Shown piece after piece: positions 37,382-46,380 of a DNA stretch of 64,000 nucleotides. This DNA comes from Ornithinimicrobium cryptoxanthini (GTDB lineage: Bacteria > Actinomycetota > Actinomycetes > Actinomycetales > Dermatophilaceae). The notes under the pieces were generated by a model, which worked only from the letters and a program-made list of their open reading frames with translations, made no database searches and was not told the DNA's origin. The number at the start of each line of letters is the position of its first letter. Position 1 is the first letter of the stretch. Position numbers and translations under genes: made by a program. The stretch spans positions 3,286,001-3,350,000 of the forward strand of contig NZ_CP099490.1 of the NCBI RefSeq assembly GCF_023923205.1, given 5' to 3'.

Positions 37382-39127
37382 ATGGCGCGTCAGTTTCAGT
37401 TCCGCACCGAGGGCGGCGTCGAGACCGTCCAGATCGCCGTGCGCGGACGGCAGGTCCTCGCCCGGCCGATGCTCAACTTCGGCCCCGCCTACACGCTGGA
37501 GCAGCGCCGCGCCCTCGGTCTGCAGGGGCTGCTGCCACCGGCCGTGAACTCGATGAACGAGCAGCTCAAGAGGGTTTATCGGCAGTTCGACCGGCAGCCC
37601 GACGCGCTGAGCAAGTATGTCTATCTCAACCAGCTCCAGGACCTCAACGAGATCCTCTACTACCGCCTGGTGGCCGAGCACCTGGACGAGATGCTGCCCA
37701 TCATCTACACCCCGACCGTGGGCGAGGCGATCGAGCGGTTCAGCTCCACCTTCGACCGGGCGCGCGGCATCTATCTGGCGATCGACAACCCGGGCGACAT
37801 CGACGAGGCCCTGGCCTCCCACGGTGCCGGCCCCGAGGACATCGACCTGCTGGTGGTCACCGACTCCGAGGGCATCCTGGGCATCGGCGACCAAGGCGTC
37901 GGCGGCATCCGCATCGCGGTGGGCAAACTCGCCGTCTACACCACCGCCGCCGGGGTGCACCCGCTGCGCGCGGTCCCGATCGTGCTCGATGTCGGCACCG
38001 ACAACCTCGCGCTCCTCAACGACCCCGCCTATCTCGGGGCCCGTCACGCCCGGGTCCGCGGGGAGCGGTATGACGAGTTCATCGCGACCTTCGTCGCGGC
38101 CGTCAAGCGGCACTTCCCCCGGGCACTGCTGCACTGGGAGGACTTCGGCGCCAACAACGCCCACCGCATCCTGGACACCTATCGCGAGGAGCACGTCTCC
38201 TTCAACGACGACATCCAGGGCACCGCCGCCGTGGTGGCCGCCGCGGCGATCGCGGCCGTGCGCGCCAAGGGCGAGCAGCTGAGCGACCAGCGCGTCGTCA
38301 TCCACGGTGCGGGCACGGCCGGGATCGGCATCGCCGACCTGATGCGTGACGTGATGGTCCAGGAGGGTCTGCCGGAGGACGAGGCCGCGCGACTCTTCTG
38401 GGGGCTGGGGAGCCGGGGCCTGCTGCACACGGCCGGCCCCATGCGTCCCTTCCAGGAGCGCTATGCCCGACCGTCCGACGAGCTGGCCGGGTGGACCACC
38501 GCCGAGCCGGGCCGTTATGACCTGGCCGACGTCGTGCGCAACGTGCAGCCCACCATCCTGATCGGCACCTCGGCGCAGGCCGGCTCGTTCACCGAGGCCA
38601 TCGTGCGCGACATGGCCACCGGGTGCGAGCGCCCGATCATCATGCCGCTGTCCAACCCGACCGCCAAGGCCGAGGCGGTCCCCGCCGACCTGCTCGCCTG
38701 GACCGACGGGAAGGCGCTGATCGCGACCGGCTCTCCGTTCGGCTCCGTCGAGTTTGGCGGCACGACCTTTGACATCGCCCAGGCCAACAACGCCCTGGTC
38801 TTCCCCGGCATCGGGCTCGGTGTCGTCGCCTGCCGCGCGACGAAGGTGAGCGACCACATGATCGCCGCCGCCTCACGCGCCGTCGCCGAGATGACCTCCG
38901 CCAAGCGGCTGGGCGCCTCGATCCTGCCGACCATGCGCGAGCTGCGCGCCGTCTCTGCGGCCGTCGCAGTCCGGGTTGTGGAGGCTGCCGAGGAGGAGGG
39001 CCTGGCCACGGTGAGCCTGGCCAACCCGATCCAGGACATCCAGGACCTGATGTGGCAGCCGGTCTATCCCACGGTGGAGGTCGTCACCGAGATCACCGAG
39101 CCCTCGGCGCGCCCCACCGACCCGTAG
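37382..39127 (+). CDS. NAD-type malic enzyme (oxaloacetate-decarboxylating)
   Basis: About 581 residues, the large malic enzyme type (MaeA/SfcA), converting malate to pyruvate and CO2. Landmarks are YIPTVGEA-like IYTPTVGEAIERF, VVTDSEGILGIGDQGVGG, the metal-binding LHWEDFGANNAHRIL and FNDDIQGTA, the nucleotide site HGAGTAGIGIA and LIGTSAQAG. ATG 37382 is used because the promoter -10 lies just upstream. The stop context ACCCGTAGCC is repeated 23 bp downstream. Confidence 0.94.
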   Translation: MARQFQFRTEGGVETVQIAVRGRQVLARPMLNFGPAYTLEQRRALGLQGLLPPAVNSMNEQLKRVYRQFDRQPDALSKYVYLNQLQDLNEILYYRLVAEHLDEMLPIIYTPTVGEAIERFSSTFDRARGIYLAIDNPGDIDEALASHGAGPEDIDLLVVTDSEGILGIGDQGVGGIRIAVGKLAVYTTAAGVHPLRAVPIVLDVGTDNLALLNDPAYLGARHARVRGERYDEFIATFVAAVKRHFPRALLHWEDFGANNAHRILDTYREEHVSFNDDIQGTAAVVAAAAIAAVRAKGEQLSDQRVVIHGAGTAGIGIADLMRDVMVQEGLPEDEAARLFWGLGSRGLLHTAGPMRPFQERYARPSDELAGWTTAEPGRYDLADVVRNVQPTILIGTSAQAGSFTEAIVRDMATGCERPIIMPLSNPTAKAEAVPADLLAWTDGKALIATGSPFGSVEFGGTTFDIAQANNALVFPGIGLGVVACRATKVSDHMIAAASRAVAEMTSAKRLGASILPTMRELRAVSAAVAVRVVEAAEEEGLATVSLANPIQDIQDLMWQPVYPTVEVVTEITEPSARPTDP

Positions 39128-39152
39128 CCGCACAGCACACCAACCCGTAGCC
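39120..39152 (+). repeat. 10-bp direct repeat spanning the malic enzyme stop
   Basis: ACCCGTAGCC at 39120-39129 holds the last codons and TAG stop; an identical copy is at 39143-39152. This is the same kind of stop-context duplication as after rnhA and after the ATP-grasp gene. Confidence 0.6.
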
Positions 39153-39292
39153 CCGGCCCCCCCACCTCCCGTGCCCACCGAAGCACCCGTCCGTTCGCCC
39201 CGTCATACAGCGACTCGGGGTGGAACCGACGCCGCGTGGGCTGCGTCACAGCGCAGACACTGCCGTCAGCCCGACTCGCACCGGAGGCCACG

Positions 39293-41323
39293 ATGCCTCG
39301 TTCGCCGCTCCCCAGCTCGACTCTTCCCGCGCTGCTCAGCATCACGCTGCTGTCCGGCCTGGCCGCGTGCTCGGAGCCACCCGGCACGCGGGCTCCGGCG
39401 GGCTCACCACCCTCGGGCTCGACTACTGCGACATCGCGGAACGACACTGCCGCCTCCGCCGCGATCACGGCTCTGCCCGCATCGCTGATCGAGCGCTTCT
39501 CCGGGTGCGAGCAGCTGCTCACCTACTATCAGGCCAACGCACTGGAGCAGGTCGGACCCTATGGCATCGGCGGCGGTTCCTATGAGGGTGGCTGGCTCGA
39601 CGACGGCGAGGATGCTGCGTCCTCTGGCGTCGCGAGCCAGGACTCCGGCGGCAGCCCGTCACCCGAGCACTCCTCCACCAATGTGCAGGAGGAGGGCGTG
39701 GACGAGGCCGACATCGTCAAGACCGACGGCCGCATCATCGTCACCACGATCACCGGCAGAGTGCAGGTTGTGGACGTCGCCACCGAAGAGGTGATCAGCA
39801 CCGTCCGTCTGCCCGGCCGACAGGACCAGGTCTATCCCGGCGAGCTCCTGCTGCACGGCTCAACCCTCGTCGTCCTGTCCTCTGAGTGGAGCAACTGGAT
39901 CCCCGCCGATGACGGGCGTCAGTTGGCTTTCCAGGGCTCGCGCACGGTCGTCACCACGGTCGACCTCAGCGACCCGGCGGACCCGCGCACCCTCGGGTCG
40001 GCCCGCATTGAGGGGACCTATCAGTCGGCCCGGATGGTCGGCGACACCGTCCGCATGGTGATGGTCAGCGAACCACCGTCCGTGGAGCAGACCTGGCCGA
40101 AGGACGGGCGGCTCAGTTCGGAGGAGGAGGCCGAGGAGGCCAACCGGCAGCTGATCCGCGACACCGAGATCGATGACTGGATCCCCCACGTTCAGGTGCT
40201 CAACGCCGACGGCACGACCCGGTCCACCCAACCGCTGCTCGACTGCGGCGACATCTCCCGACCGCGCGACCCCGCCGGGCTGTCGACGATGTCTGTCCTG
40301 AGCTTCGACATCGGCTCTGGCACACCGGAGCCCACCTCAGGTGCCGGACTGGTCGCCAGTGGGAGCACCGTCTATGCCAGCACCGACCGGTTGATCGTGG
40401 CCACCAACCGCTGGGACCCGTGGCGCTGGACCGGCGGCGACATCTCGGAGTGGGGTGATGGCAGCACCGCCAAGACCGACCTGCACTCCTTCGACATCAG
40501 CGATCCGAGTGGCACGACCTACCGAGCCTCCGGCACGGTCGACGGCTATCTGCTGAGCCAGTGGGCCCTCGACGAGGAGGACGGCGTGATCCGTGTCGCC
40601 ACCACCACCGACCCCCGCGCCGCCTCGCAGGACTCGGAGTCGTCTCTCGTCATGCTCCGCGAGGACGGCGACACCCTGGCCGAGACCGGCCGCGTCGACG
40701 GGCTCGGCCTGACCGAGCAGGTGCGGGCCGTGCGCTACCTGTCCCCCGACCTGGCCGCCATCGTCACCTTCCGGCAGACGGACCCGCTCTATCTCATCGA
40801 CACCAGCGACCCCACGGGACCCCGTGTCACCGGTGAGCTCAAGATCCCCGGCTACTCGGCATACCTGCACCCCATCGACGAGGACACGCTGCTGGGTGTC
40901 GGGCAGGACGCGGACCCCGAGACCGGCGAGACCAAGGGCCTGCAGGTGTCGCTCTTCGACATCAGCGACCTGGGCGCGCCGAAGCAGACGCACGTGATGA
41001 CGTGGGAGGACGGCTACTCGCCCGTCGAGTGGGACCACCGGGCGTTCACCTACTGGCCCGCCACCGACCAGGTCTTCCTGCCGATGTCGCGCTGGGCCGA
41101 GACCAAGCAGGAGTCTTTCGGCGGGGTGGTCGTGCTGGACGTCGACCAGGCGCTGACCGAGGACGGCAGGATCAGCGTCACCCCCGGCCGGGACGACTAC
41201 TGGGGCGAGGGGCCGAGCCGCACGATCGTGATCGGCGACCAGCTCTGGACGCTGGACTATGAGGGGCTGGCGCGCTTCGACCGGGCCACGCTCGCCGGAG
41301 GGTGGGCCGTCGACCTGAGGTGA
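39293..41323 (+). CDS. Secreted beta-propeller domain lipoprotein
   Basis: About 676 residues from ATG 39293, with GGAGG 5 bases upstream. The signal peptide ends at lipobox LAAC. The signature EEGVDEADIVKTDGR near residue 125 marks the Beta_propel (PF09826) family. Repeated blade-like segments follow (VVDVATEEVISTVRLPG, VTTVDLSDPADPRTLGS, FDISDPSGTT, IDTSDPTGPRVTGELKIPG, FDISDLGAPKQT). Such proteins are exported and membrane-anchored with unknown, possibly binding, roles. It is convergent with another lipoprotein gene. Confidence 0.88.
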   Translation: MPRSPLPSSTLPALLSITLLSGLAACSEPPGTRAPAGSPPSGSTTATSRNDTAASAAITALPASLIERFSGCEQLLTYYQANALEQVGPYGIGGGSYEGGWLDDGEDAASSGVASQDSGGSPSPEHSSTNVQEEGVDEADIVKTDGRIIVTTITGRVQVVDVATEEVISTVRLPGRQDQVYPGELLLHGSTLVVLSSEWSNWIPADDGRQLAFQGSRTVVTTVDLSDPADPRTLGSARIEGTYQSARMVGDTVRMVMVSEPPSVEQTWPKDGRLSSEEEAEEANRQLIRDTEIDDWIPHVQVLNADGTTRSTQPLLDCGDISRPRDPAGLSTMSVLSFDIGSGTPEPTSGAGLVASGSTVYASTDRLIVATNRWDPWRWTGGDISEWGDGSTAKTDLHSFDISDPSGTTYRASGTVDGYLLSQWALDEEDGVIRVATTTDPRAASQDSESSLVMLREDGDTLAETGRVDGLGLTEQVRAVRYLSPDLAAIVTFRQTDPLYLIDTSDPTGPRVTGELKIPGYSAYLHPIDEDTLLGVGQDADPETGETKGLQVSLFDISDLGAPKQTHVMTWEDGYSPVEWDHRAFTYWPATDQVFLPMSRWAETKQESFGGVVVLDVDQALTEDGRISVTPGRDDYWGEGPSRTIVIGDQLWTLDYEGLARFDRATLAGGWAVDLR

Positions 41324-41330
41324 GACGCCC

Positions 41331-42449
41331 TCAGAGTCCGGTCGGTTCGGCCAGCAGCTCGACGTCGGTGCAGACCCCGAGCGGCACCAGGTCGGCCAGG
41401 GCCAGGTTGGCTGCGGCGACCGGGTTCGTGACGGCATACTGCACCTCGCCGATCTCCAGGTCGACCCCCGCCACGGACCCGCGGTCGAACCCGTCGGAGA
41501 AGCCGATGGTCTCGGTGGTCGGCCAGTCCTCGGCGAGCGCCAGACGAGCCGCCAGGTCCCCCTCGATCGCCGCCCGGTCCGTGCCGACCGGGTAGGCCAG
41601 CCGGACCGTGGCCCGCTGGCCGGTGAAGGCAATGGCCACCGCGTCCACCTCGAGCAGTCCCTCGACGTCGTGGGCGGCGAGCAGCTCGTCCTGGTCATCG
41701 ACCGTCGCGTCGACCCCCAGCGCATCGACGAACGGCACGCACCCGTTGCGCACGATCAGGCTCTCGGCCGCGACGTCACCCACCCGCGCCGTGGCACTGT
41801 GGCTGCTGGTCGCCCACACCCCCTCGGCGCCGGCGCCCTGCAGCACCGTGGAGGTTGCCCGGTCGAGCGTCGCCTCCGCCAGCCCGGGCGCGTCGTCGTC
41901 GATGGCTGCCTGCACGAGGTCGAGGTCCAGGTCGGGCCGCAGCGCGAGCAGGAGGCCACTGCCGTCCGGCCCGGTCCACCGCACCTCTGCGTCCACGTCG
42001 TCCTGGGTGAAGTCATAGGTCAGGTCATAGCGGCTGTTCTCCTCCCGCAGCAGCCCGTCGGTGAGCAGCACGCTCGACGCCTCGGCCGCGCGCCAGAACT
42101 CGAGCCGGTCGGTCATCAAGTCCTCTGACGTCAGGTCGGGCACGCCGAGTCGCGCCCGGATGGCGTCATAGTCGGTGACGGTCAGGTGGGTCGCCTCAGC
42201 AGGCGTGGCCAGCAGTGCCAGGCCGTATGCCGACACTCCAGCCGCGGCCGGACCGTCCGGCGGCGACGTGGTCACGACGGTGTTGTCGGCAGCCGCGCCG
42301 TCCACCGTGGCACCGTCGGAGGTCGTCTTGTCAGCAGCGCCGGACGTCGCCGCGCCGGTGCTCTCGGCCGGACCTGGGTCCTCCTCGACGGCACACCCGG
42401 CAATGACGAGCAGCAGCGGGGCGACGACAGCGAACGCGGACCGGACCAT
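41331..42449 (-). CDS. Lipoprotein of unknown function
   Basis: About 372 residues from ATG 42449. The signal peptide (residues 1-18) ends at lipobox VIAGC. An Ala/Thr/Gly-rich linker (about 20-75) leads into an acidic globular domain of about 290 residues that I do not recognise. A possible internal duplication pairs RARLGVPDLTSEDLMTDRLE with later LAARLALAEDWPTTETIGFS. Cysteines near SLIVRNGCVPFVDALG and LVPLGVCTDVE could form a disulfide. It is convergent with the beta-propeller lipoprotein (7 bp between stops), so cooperation at the cell surface is possible but unproven. Confidence 0.75.
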   Translation of the reverse strand: MVRSAFAVVAPLLLVIAGCAVEEDPGPAESTGAATSGAADKTTSDGATVDGAAADNTVVTTSPPDGPAAAGVSAYGLALLATPAEATHLTVTDYDAIRARLGVPDLTSEDLMTDRLEFWRAAEASSVLLTDGLLREENSRYDLTYDFTQDDVDAEVRWTGPDGSGLLLALRPDLDLDLVQAAIDDDAPGLAEATLDRATSTVLQGAGAEGVWATSSHSATARVGDVAAESLIVRNGCVPFVDALGVDATVDDQDELLAAHDVEGLLEVDAVAIAFTGQRATVRLAYPVGTDRAAIEGDLAARLALAEDWPTTETIGFSDGFDRGSVAGVDLEIGEVQYAVTNPVAAANLALADLVPLGVCTDVELLAEPTGL

Positions 42450-42525
42450 GCCCCGATCCTCGCACCAGAGCGCCGGGGACCGGACCCGGTGGCCGGGCCG
42501 TGGAGCGTTGTGGTGGACTGCCATC

Positions 42526-43584
42526 ATGAGCAACAACGACACTGGGAGCAGCGTGGCTCCCAACTTCTTCGCCTCCGAACAGGTCATCACCTGCCACGAC
42601 GAGGCGACCGGCCTGCGCGCCGTCATCGCCATCGACAACACCACGCTGGGTCCCGGCTTCGGCGGCACCCGCTGGCGCCCCTATGCCTCCCCCGAGGCGG
42701 CCGTCATCGAGGCGCAGCGGCTGGCCGCGGCGATGACGCTCAAGCACGCCCTGGCGGACCTGCCTTATGGCGGTGCCAAGTCGGTCATCCTCGCGGACTC
42801 CCCCACGGCGCTCGACGGTGACGAGCGTCGGTCGGCCCTGCTGGCCTTCGGCGAGTTCGTCGCCCGGACGAACGGCGCCTACATCCCCGGCGTCGACATG
42901 GGCACCACACCGGGCGACATGCGGGTCATCGAGGAGCGCGGCGGTCGGGCGTTCTGCGACGAGGTGGACCCGGGGCCCTACACCGCGCGAGGGGTCTATG
43001 CCGCGATGCGCGCCGGGGTGCGGCACGCGCTCCACCGGGACATGAAGGGTGTCCGCGTCGTAGTCCAGGGCACCGGTCAGGTCGGGGCCAACCTGGCCAG
43101 GTTCGCCGCCGCGGACGGGGCGATCGTCTCGGTCGCCGACATCGACGGTGACCGTGCGCAGGCACTGGCCGACGAGCTGGGCGCGACCGTGATCGACCCC
43201 GACGATGCGCCGTATGCCGAGTGCGACGTCTTCGCCCCGTGTGCTGTCGCGCGGGTGCTCACCACCGACAACGCCAGCCGGGTCCGTGCCCGCGTCGTCG
43301 CCGGAGCAGCCAACGACACGCTCGACTCCGCCGAGGCAGGCGAGGCGCTGCGCGCGGCCGGGATCACCGTCGTGCCGGACTTTGTCGCCAACGCGGGTGG
43401 CGTCATACAGGTGCATGCCGGGGTGGTCGGTTGGGACGAGGACACCCTCACGGCCGCGCTCGAGCGGATCGGCGACCGCGTGCAGGACATCCTGGCGGAG
43501 GCCGACAGGCGTGGCATCACGCCCGAACAGGCCGCCCGCGACCGGGCAGCCGAGCGGTTGGCCGGCGCCACGAACGGCCAGTGA
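42526..43584 (+). CDS. Leu/Phe/Val (Glu-type) dehydrogenase
   Basis: About 352 residues. A branched-chain or aromatic amino-acid dehydrogenase that interconverts amino acid and 2-oxo acid with NAD. The catalytic lysine region is LPYGGAKSVIL, with GPGFGGTRWRPY and VDMGTTPGDM nearby and the Rossmann motif VQGTGQVGANLARFA. VVAGAANDTL and VPDFVANAGGV are conserved C-terminal blocks. ATG 42526 gives the usual family length. Its stop overlaps the next start (TGATG). Confidence 0.92.
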   Translation: MSNNDTGSSVAPNFFASEQVITCHDEATGLRAVIAIDNTTLGPGFGGTRWRPYASPEAAVIEAQRLAAAMTLKHALADLPYGGAKSVILADSPTALDGDERRSALLAFGEFVARTNGAYIPGVDMGTTPGDMRVIEERGGRAFCDEVDPGPYTARGVYAAMRAGVRHALHRDMKGVRVVVQGTGQVGANLARFAAADGAIVSVADIDGDRAQALADELGATVIDPDDAPYAECDVFAPCAVARVLTTDNASRVRARVVAGAANDTLDSAEAGEALRAAGITVVPDFVANAGGVIQVHAGVVGWDEDTLTAALERIGDRVQDILAEADRRGITPEQAARDRAAERLAGATNGQ

Positions 43585-43937
43585 TGGACCTGGTCGAGGT
43601 CACGCACCGCTACTATCGGGCGGTCGACGCCGGCGATGTCCAGGGCGTCCTCGACTGGTTCGCCGACGACTGCGTCTATCACCGGCCGGGCTATGGACCG
43701 ATGCACGGCCAGCCGGCGATCGCCGCCTTCTATGGGGGTGAGCGGGTCATCGAGTCGGGCAGCCACCAGCTCGACCAGCTCCTCGTCGACGGGGCCTCGG
43801 TGTCCGTGCGCGGTGTCTTCACCGGGCGGCTGAAGGACGGCTCCCAGGTGCAGGTCGGCTTTGCGGACTTCATCGACTACGACGGGGACGGTCGGGCACG
43901 GCAGCGGCGGAGCTACTTCGACACCCCGACTGTCTGA
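43584..43937 (+). CDS. NTF2/SnoaL-like small protein
   Basis: A 117-residue protein starting with the ATG inside the preceding stop (TGATG). The pattern HRYYRAVDAGDVQGVLDWFA, DDCVYHRPGYGPMHGQPAIAAFY, SVRGVFTG and FADFIDYDGDGRARQ is the cone-shaped NTF2/SnoaL fold with a typical YHRPG pocket. It is coupled to the amino-acid dehydrogenase and may be a small isomerase or hydrolase or a binding protein. Catalytic role not assignable. Confidence 0.82.
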   Translation: MDLVEVTHRYYRAVDAGDVQGVLDWFADDCVYHRPGYGPMHGQPAIAAFYGGERVIESGSHQLDQLLVDGASVSVRGVFTGRLKDGSQVQVGFADFIDYDGDGRARQRRSYFDTPTV

Positions 43938-43947
43938 GCCGGGATCC

Positions 43948-45132
43948 GTGGAGTCGGATGCGTCGGACGGTCACGGCCGGCTGCTGCTCGCCCTCGGGCT
44001 GGCCGCTGGGCCGCTCGTCGCGCTCGGCCTGGCCCGGTTTGCCTACGCGCTGCTGCTGCCAGCGATGAGCGAGGACCTCGGCTGGTCCTACTCCGCGGCG
44101 GGCGCGCTGAACACGACCAACGCCGCCGGCTATCTGGTCGGCGCGCTCGTAGCCACGCCGCTGGCCCGGTCGATCGGGTCCCGGCGGGCCTTCCTGGCCG
44201 GCACTGCGGTCACCACCCTGGCGATCGGCCTCACCGCTGTGACCAGCCAGTATGCCGTGCTCCTCACCATCCGTTTCGTCGCCGGGCTGGGTGGCGCCCT
44301 GGCCTTCGTGATCGGCGCCGCGCTGGTGGCCGAGGCGAGCCACCGCGGGTCGCGCGGCCGAGCGGCGATGCTGCTCGGGGTCTATTTCGGCGGTGCTGGC
44401 GCGGGCATCGTGGCGGCGGGGCTGCTGGTCCCGTGGATCCTCGACCGCACGGCCGGTGCGGGCTGGCGACAGGGCTGGCTCGCGCTGGGGGCCGTCGCCG
44501 CGGTGGCCACGGTGGCCGCCGTCCTCGCAGCCCGACGGGTCGGTGACCCCGCCCCGCCGGAACAGCACGCCCGCAGCTGGGACCGCCGACTGATCGGCTG
44601 GCCGGTGCTCGCGTACACCTGCTTCGGCCTGGGCTACATCGCCTATCTGACCTTCATCAGTGCCTATCTGACCGAGCACGGCATGAGCGGTCCGGTAATC
44701 GCCGGGTTCTGGGCGGTCCTCGGGACGGCCGCAGCGGTCTCGGGACTGGCCTGGGGGCCGGTCCTGGGGCGGCTCGGCGGCTCCCGCGGCATGGTCGTCG
44801 TGATGACGGTCCTGGCCGTCGGGACCGTGCTGCCCGTGCTGCTGGACGGAGCGGTGGCGGCCTATCTGTCGGGAGCCATCGTCGGCGGGAGTTTCCTCGC
44901 GGTGGTGACGGCCGTGAGCATCTCGGTGCGCGAGACCCTGCCGCAGGCGCACTGGACCGCCGGCATCGCCTTTGCCACGATCGCCTTCGGTCTCGGCCAG
45001 ACGGTCGGGCCGACCCTGACCGGCTGGGTCTCCGATGCGACGGCGGACCTGGGCACCGGCCTCCTGCTGTCCGGCGCGATCCTGGTCGTCGGCGCGGCCC
45101 TGGCGCTGCTGCAGCGACCACCTGCCCGCTAG
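43948..45132 (+). CDS. MFS transporter (YbfB/YjiJ-like)
   Basis: About 394 residues with 12 predicted membrane spans. GTG 43948 was chosen because it leaves a normal short cytoplasmic N-terminus. GLARFAYALLLPAMSEDLGW, then SYSAAGALNTTNAAGYLVGAL, is the YbfB/YjiJ signature. The A-motif-like loop SIGSRRAF and LTIRFVAGLGGALAFVIGA follow. Substrate unknown. It begins 10 bp after the NTF2-like gene and may be cotranscribed. The tandem repeat tract starts about 50 bp after its stop. Confidence 0.88.
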   Translation: MESDASDGHGRLLLALGLAAGPLVALGLARFAYALLLPAMSEDLGWSYSAAGALNTTNAAGYLVGALVATPLARSIGSRRAFLAGTAVTTLAIGLTAVTSQYAVLLTIRFVAGLGGALAFVIGAALVAEASHRGSRGRAAMLLGVYFGGAGAGIVAAGLLVPWILDRTAGAGWRQGWLALGAVAAVATVAAVLAARRVGDPAPPEQHARSWDRRLIGWPVLAYTCFGLGYIAYLTFISAYLTEHGMSGPVIAGFWAVLGTAAAVSGLAWGPVLGRLGGSRGMVVVMTVLAVGTVLPVLLDGAVAAYLSGAIVGGSFLAVVTAVSISVRETLPQAHWTAGIAFATIAFGLGQTVGPTLTGWVSDATADLGTGLLLSGAILVVGAALALLQRPPAR

Positions 45133-45179
45133 CCGCGTCTGGACCTCGCTCACCTCCGCCCCGCACGCGCCGTTCGACC

Positions 45180-45625
45180 CCCCGTTTCAACCGCCACCGT
45201 TTCGACCGCCCTATTGCTTGCCATGGCCGACAAACAGGAGGTCCATCTCGGCTCGTGAGGCTTGCACGCAGCCGACACACCGCAGCCAGCCCGCCTCCGC
45301 CGTTTCGACAAAACACCGTTTCGACCGCCCTATTGCTTGCCATGGCCGACAAACAGGAGGTCGGTCTCCGCTCGCGGGGCTCGCACGCCGCCAGCCCACC
45401 GCAGCCAGCTCAACCGCCACCGTTTCGACAAAACACCGTTTCGACCGCCCTAATGCTTGCCATGGCCGACAAACGGGAGGTCCATCTCAGCTCGTGAGGC
45501 TTGCAAGCAGCCGACACACCGCAGCCAGCTCAACCGCCACCGTTTCGACCTCCCTAATGCTTGCCATGGCAGCCAAACGGATGGTCAGTTTCGGCTCGTG
45601 GGACTCGCGCGCAGCCGCCCCCGTC
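45180..45625. repeat. Tandem repeat of about 104-120 bp, four copies
   Basis: Four successive copies begin with CCGTTTCGACC at 45197, 45316, 45436 and 45540 (periods 119, 120 and 104). Each contains a TTGCCATGGCCGACAAACG-like core, then GGAGGTC and GCTCGTGAGGCTTG-like sequence. Copies 2 and 3 carry an extra 16-bp CGTTTCGACAAAACAC segment. The whole 552-bp gap 45133-45684 is otherwise without a credible gene; frames across it are shadows of the repeat. Confidence 0.85.
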
Positions 45626-45684
45626 CGAGCCACCCCACAAATGCGCAGCCGCCCCGGTCCGAACTACCCCCAAAATGCGCAGGA

Positions 45685-46380
45685 TCACAGCAGGCGGCGC
45701 CCCATCGCCCAGGCCGTGAGCTCGTGGCGCGAGGAGAGCTGGAGCTTGCGCAGCACAGAGGAGACGTGTGTCTCCACGGTCTTGACCGAGATGAACAGCT
45801 CCTTGGCCACCTCCTTGTACTGATAGCCACGCGCGATCAAGCGCATCACCTCACGCTCGCGCGCGCTGAGCCGGTCCAGCTCCTCGTCCACCTCGGCGAT
45901 CTCCCCGGCTGCGGCGCCAAACGCATCGAGCACGAACCCGGCGAGTCTTGGGCTGAACACGGCGTCGCCGTCAGCCACGCGCACGATGGCGCCACCCAGC
46001 TCAGGGCCGCTGATCGTCTTGGTGACATAGCCGCGAGCACCCGCCCGGATCACCGCGATCACATCCTCGGCCGCATCGGAGACGGACAGCGCGAGGAAGC
46101 GGACGGGCGCACCGGACTCGGTCGTCACCCCGGCACAGCCGGTGATCACGTCGCTGCCGCCTCGACCGTTGCCGCCGGGCAGGTGCACGTCGAGCAGGAC
46201 CACGTCCGGGCGCTGCTCGCGGATGACGGTCACGGCCGCATCGACGGTCCCCGCCTCGCCCACGATCTCGAGCCGGTCGCCGGAGACCTCGTCCAGCTCG
46301 GCGCGCACGCCGGAGCGAAACATCCGGTGGTCGTCGACCAGGACCAGGCGGATGGGGGTGGCGGTGCTCTGACCGGTCAT
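45685..46380 (-). CDS. NarL/LuxR-type response regulator
   Basis: A 231-residue two-component regulator. The receiver domain (about residues 10-135) has acidic DD in VLVDDHRMF, phosphorylation Asp in VVLLDVHLPGG and Lys in YVTKTIS. The LuxR-type HTH (about 165-225) is LSAREREVMRLIARG, then VAKELFISVKTVETHVS. Its start overlaps the kinase stop (ATGA). A GG-rich insertion after the phospho-Asp (NGRGGSDVITGCAG) lengthens that loop. Likely target: the palindrome 47786-47797 in front of the PspC gene. Confidence 0.93.
   Translation of the reverse strand: MTGQSTATPIRLVLVDDHRMFRSGVRAELDEVSGDRLEIVGEAGTVDAAVTVIREQRPDVVLLDVHLPGGNGRGGSDVITGCAGVTTESGAPVRFLALSVSDAAEDVIAVIRAGARGYVTKTISGPELGGAIVRVADGDAVFSPRLAGFVLDAFGAAAGEIAEVDEELDRLSAREREVMRLIARGYQYKEVAKELFISVKTVETHVSSVLRKLQLSSRHELTAWAMGRRLL

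Noticed and set aside
45035..45823. Coding sequence across the 120-bp repeats
   Set aside because: Open frames exist in several phases on both strands because the repeat lacks stops; no start site, no homology-like content, and two copies differ by a 16-bp indel that breaks any frame.
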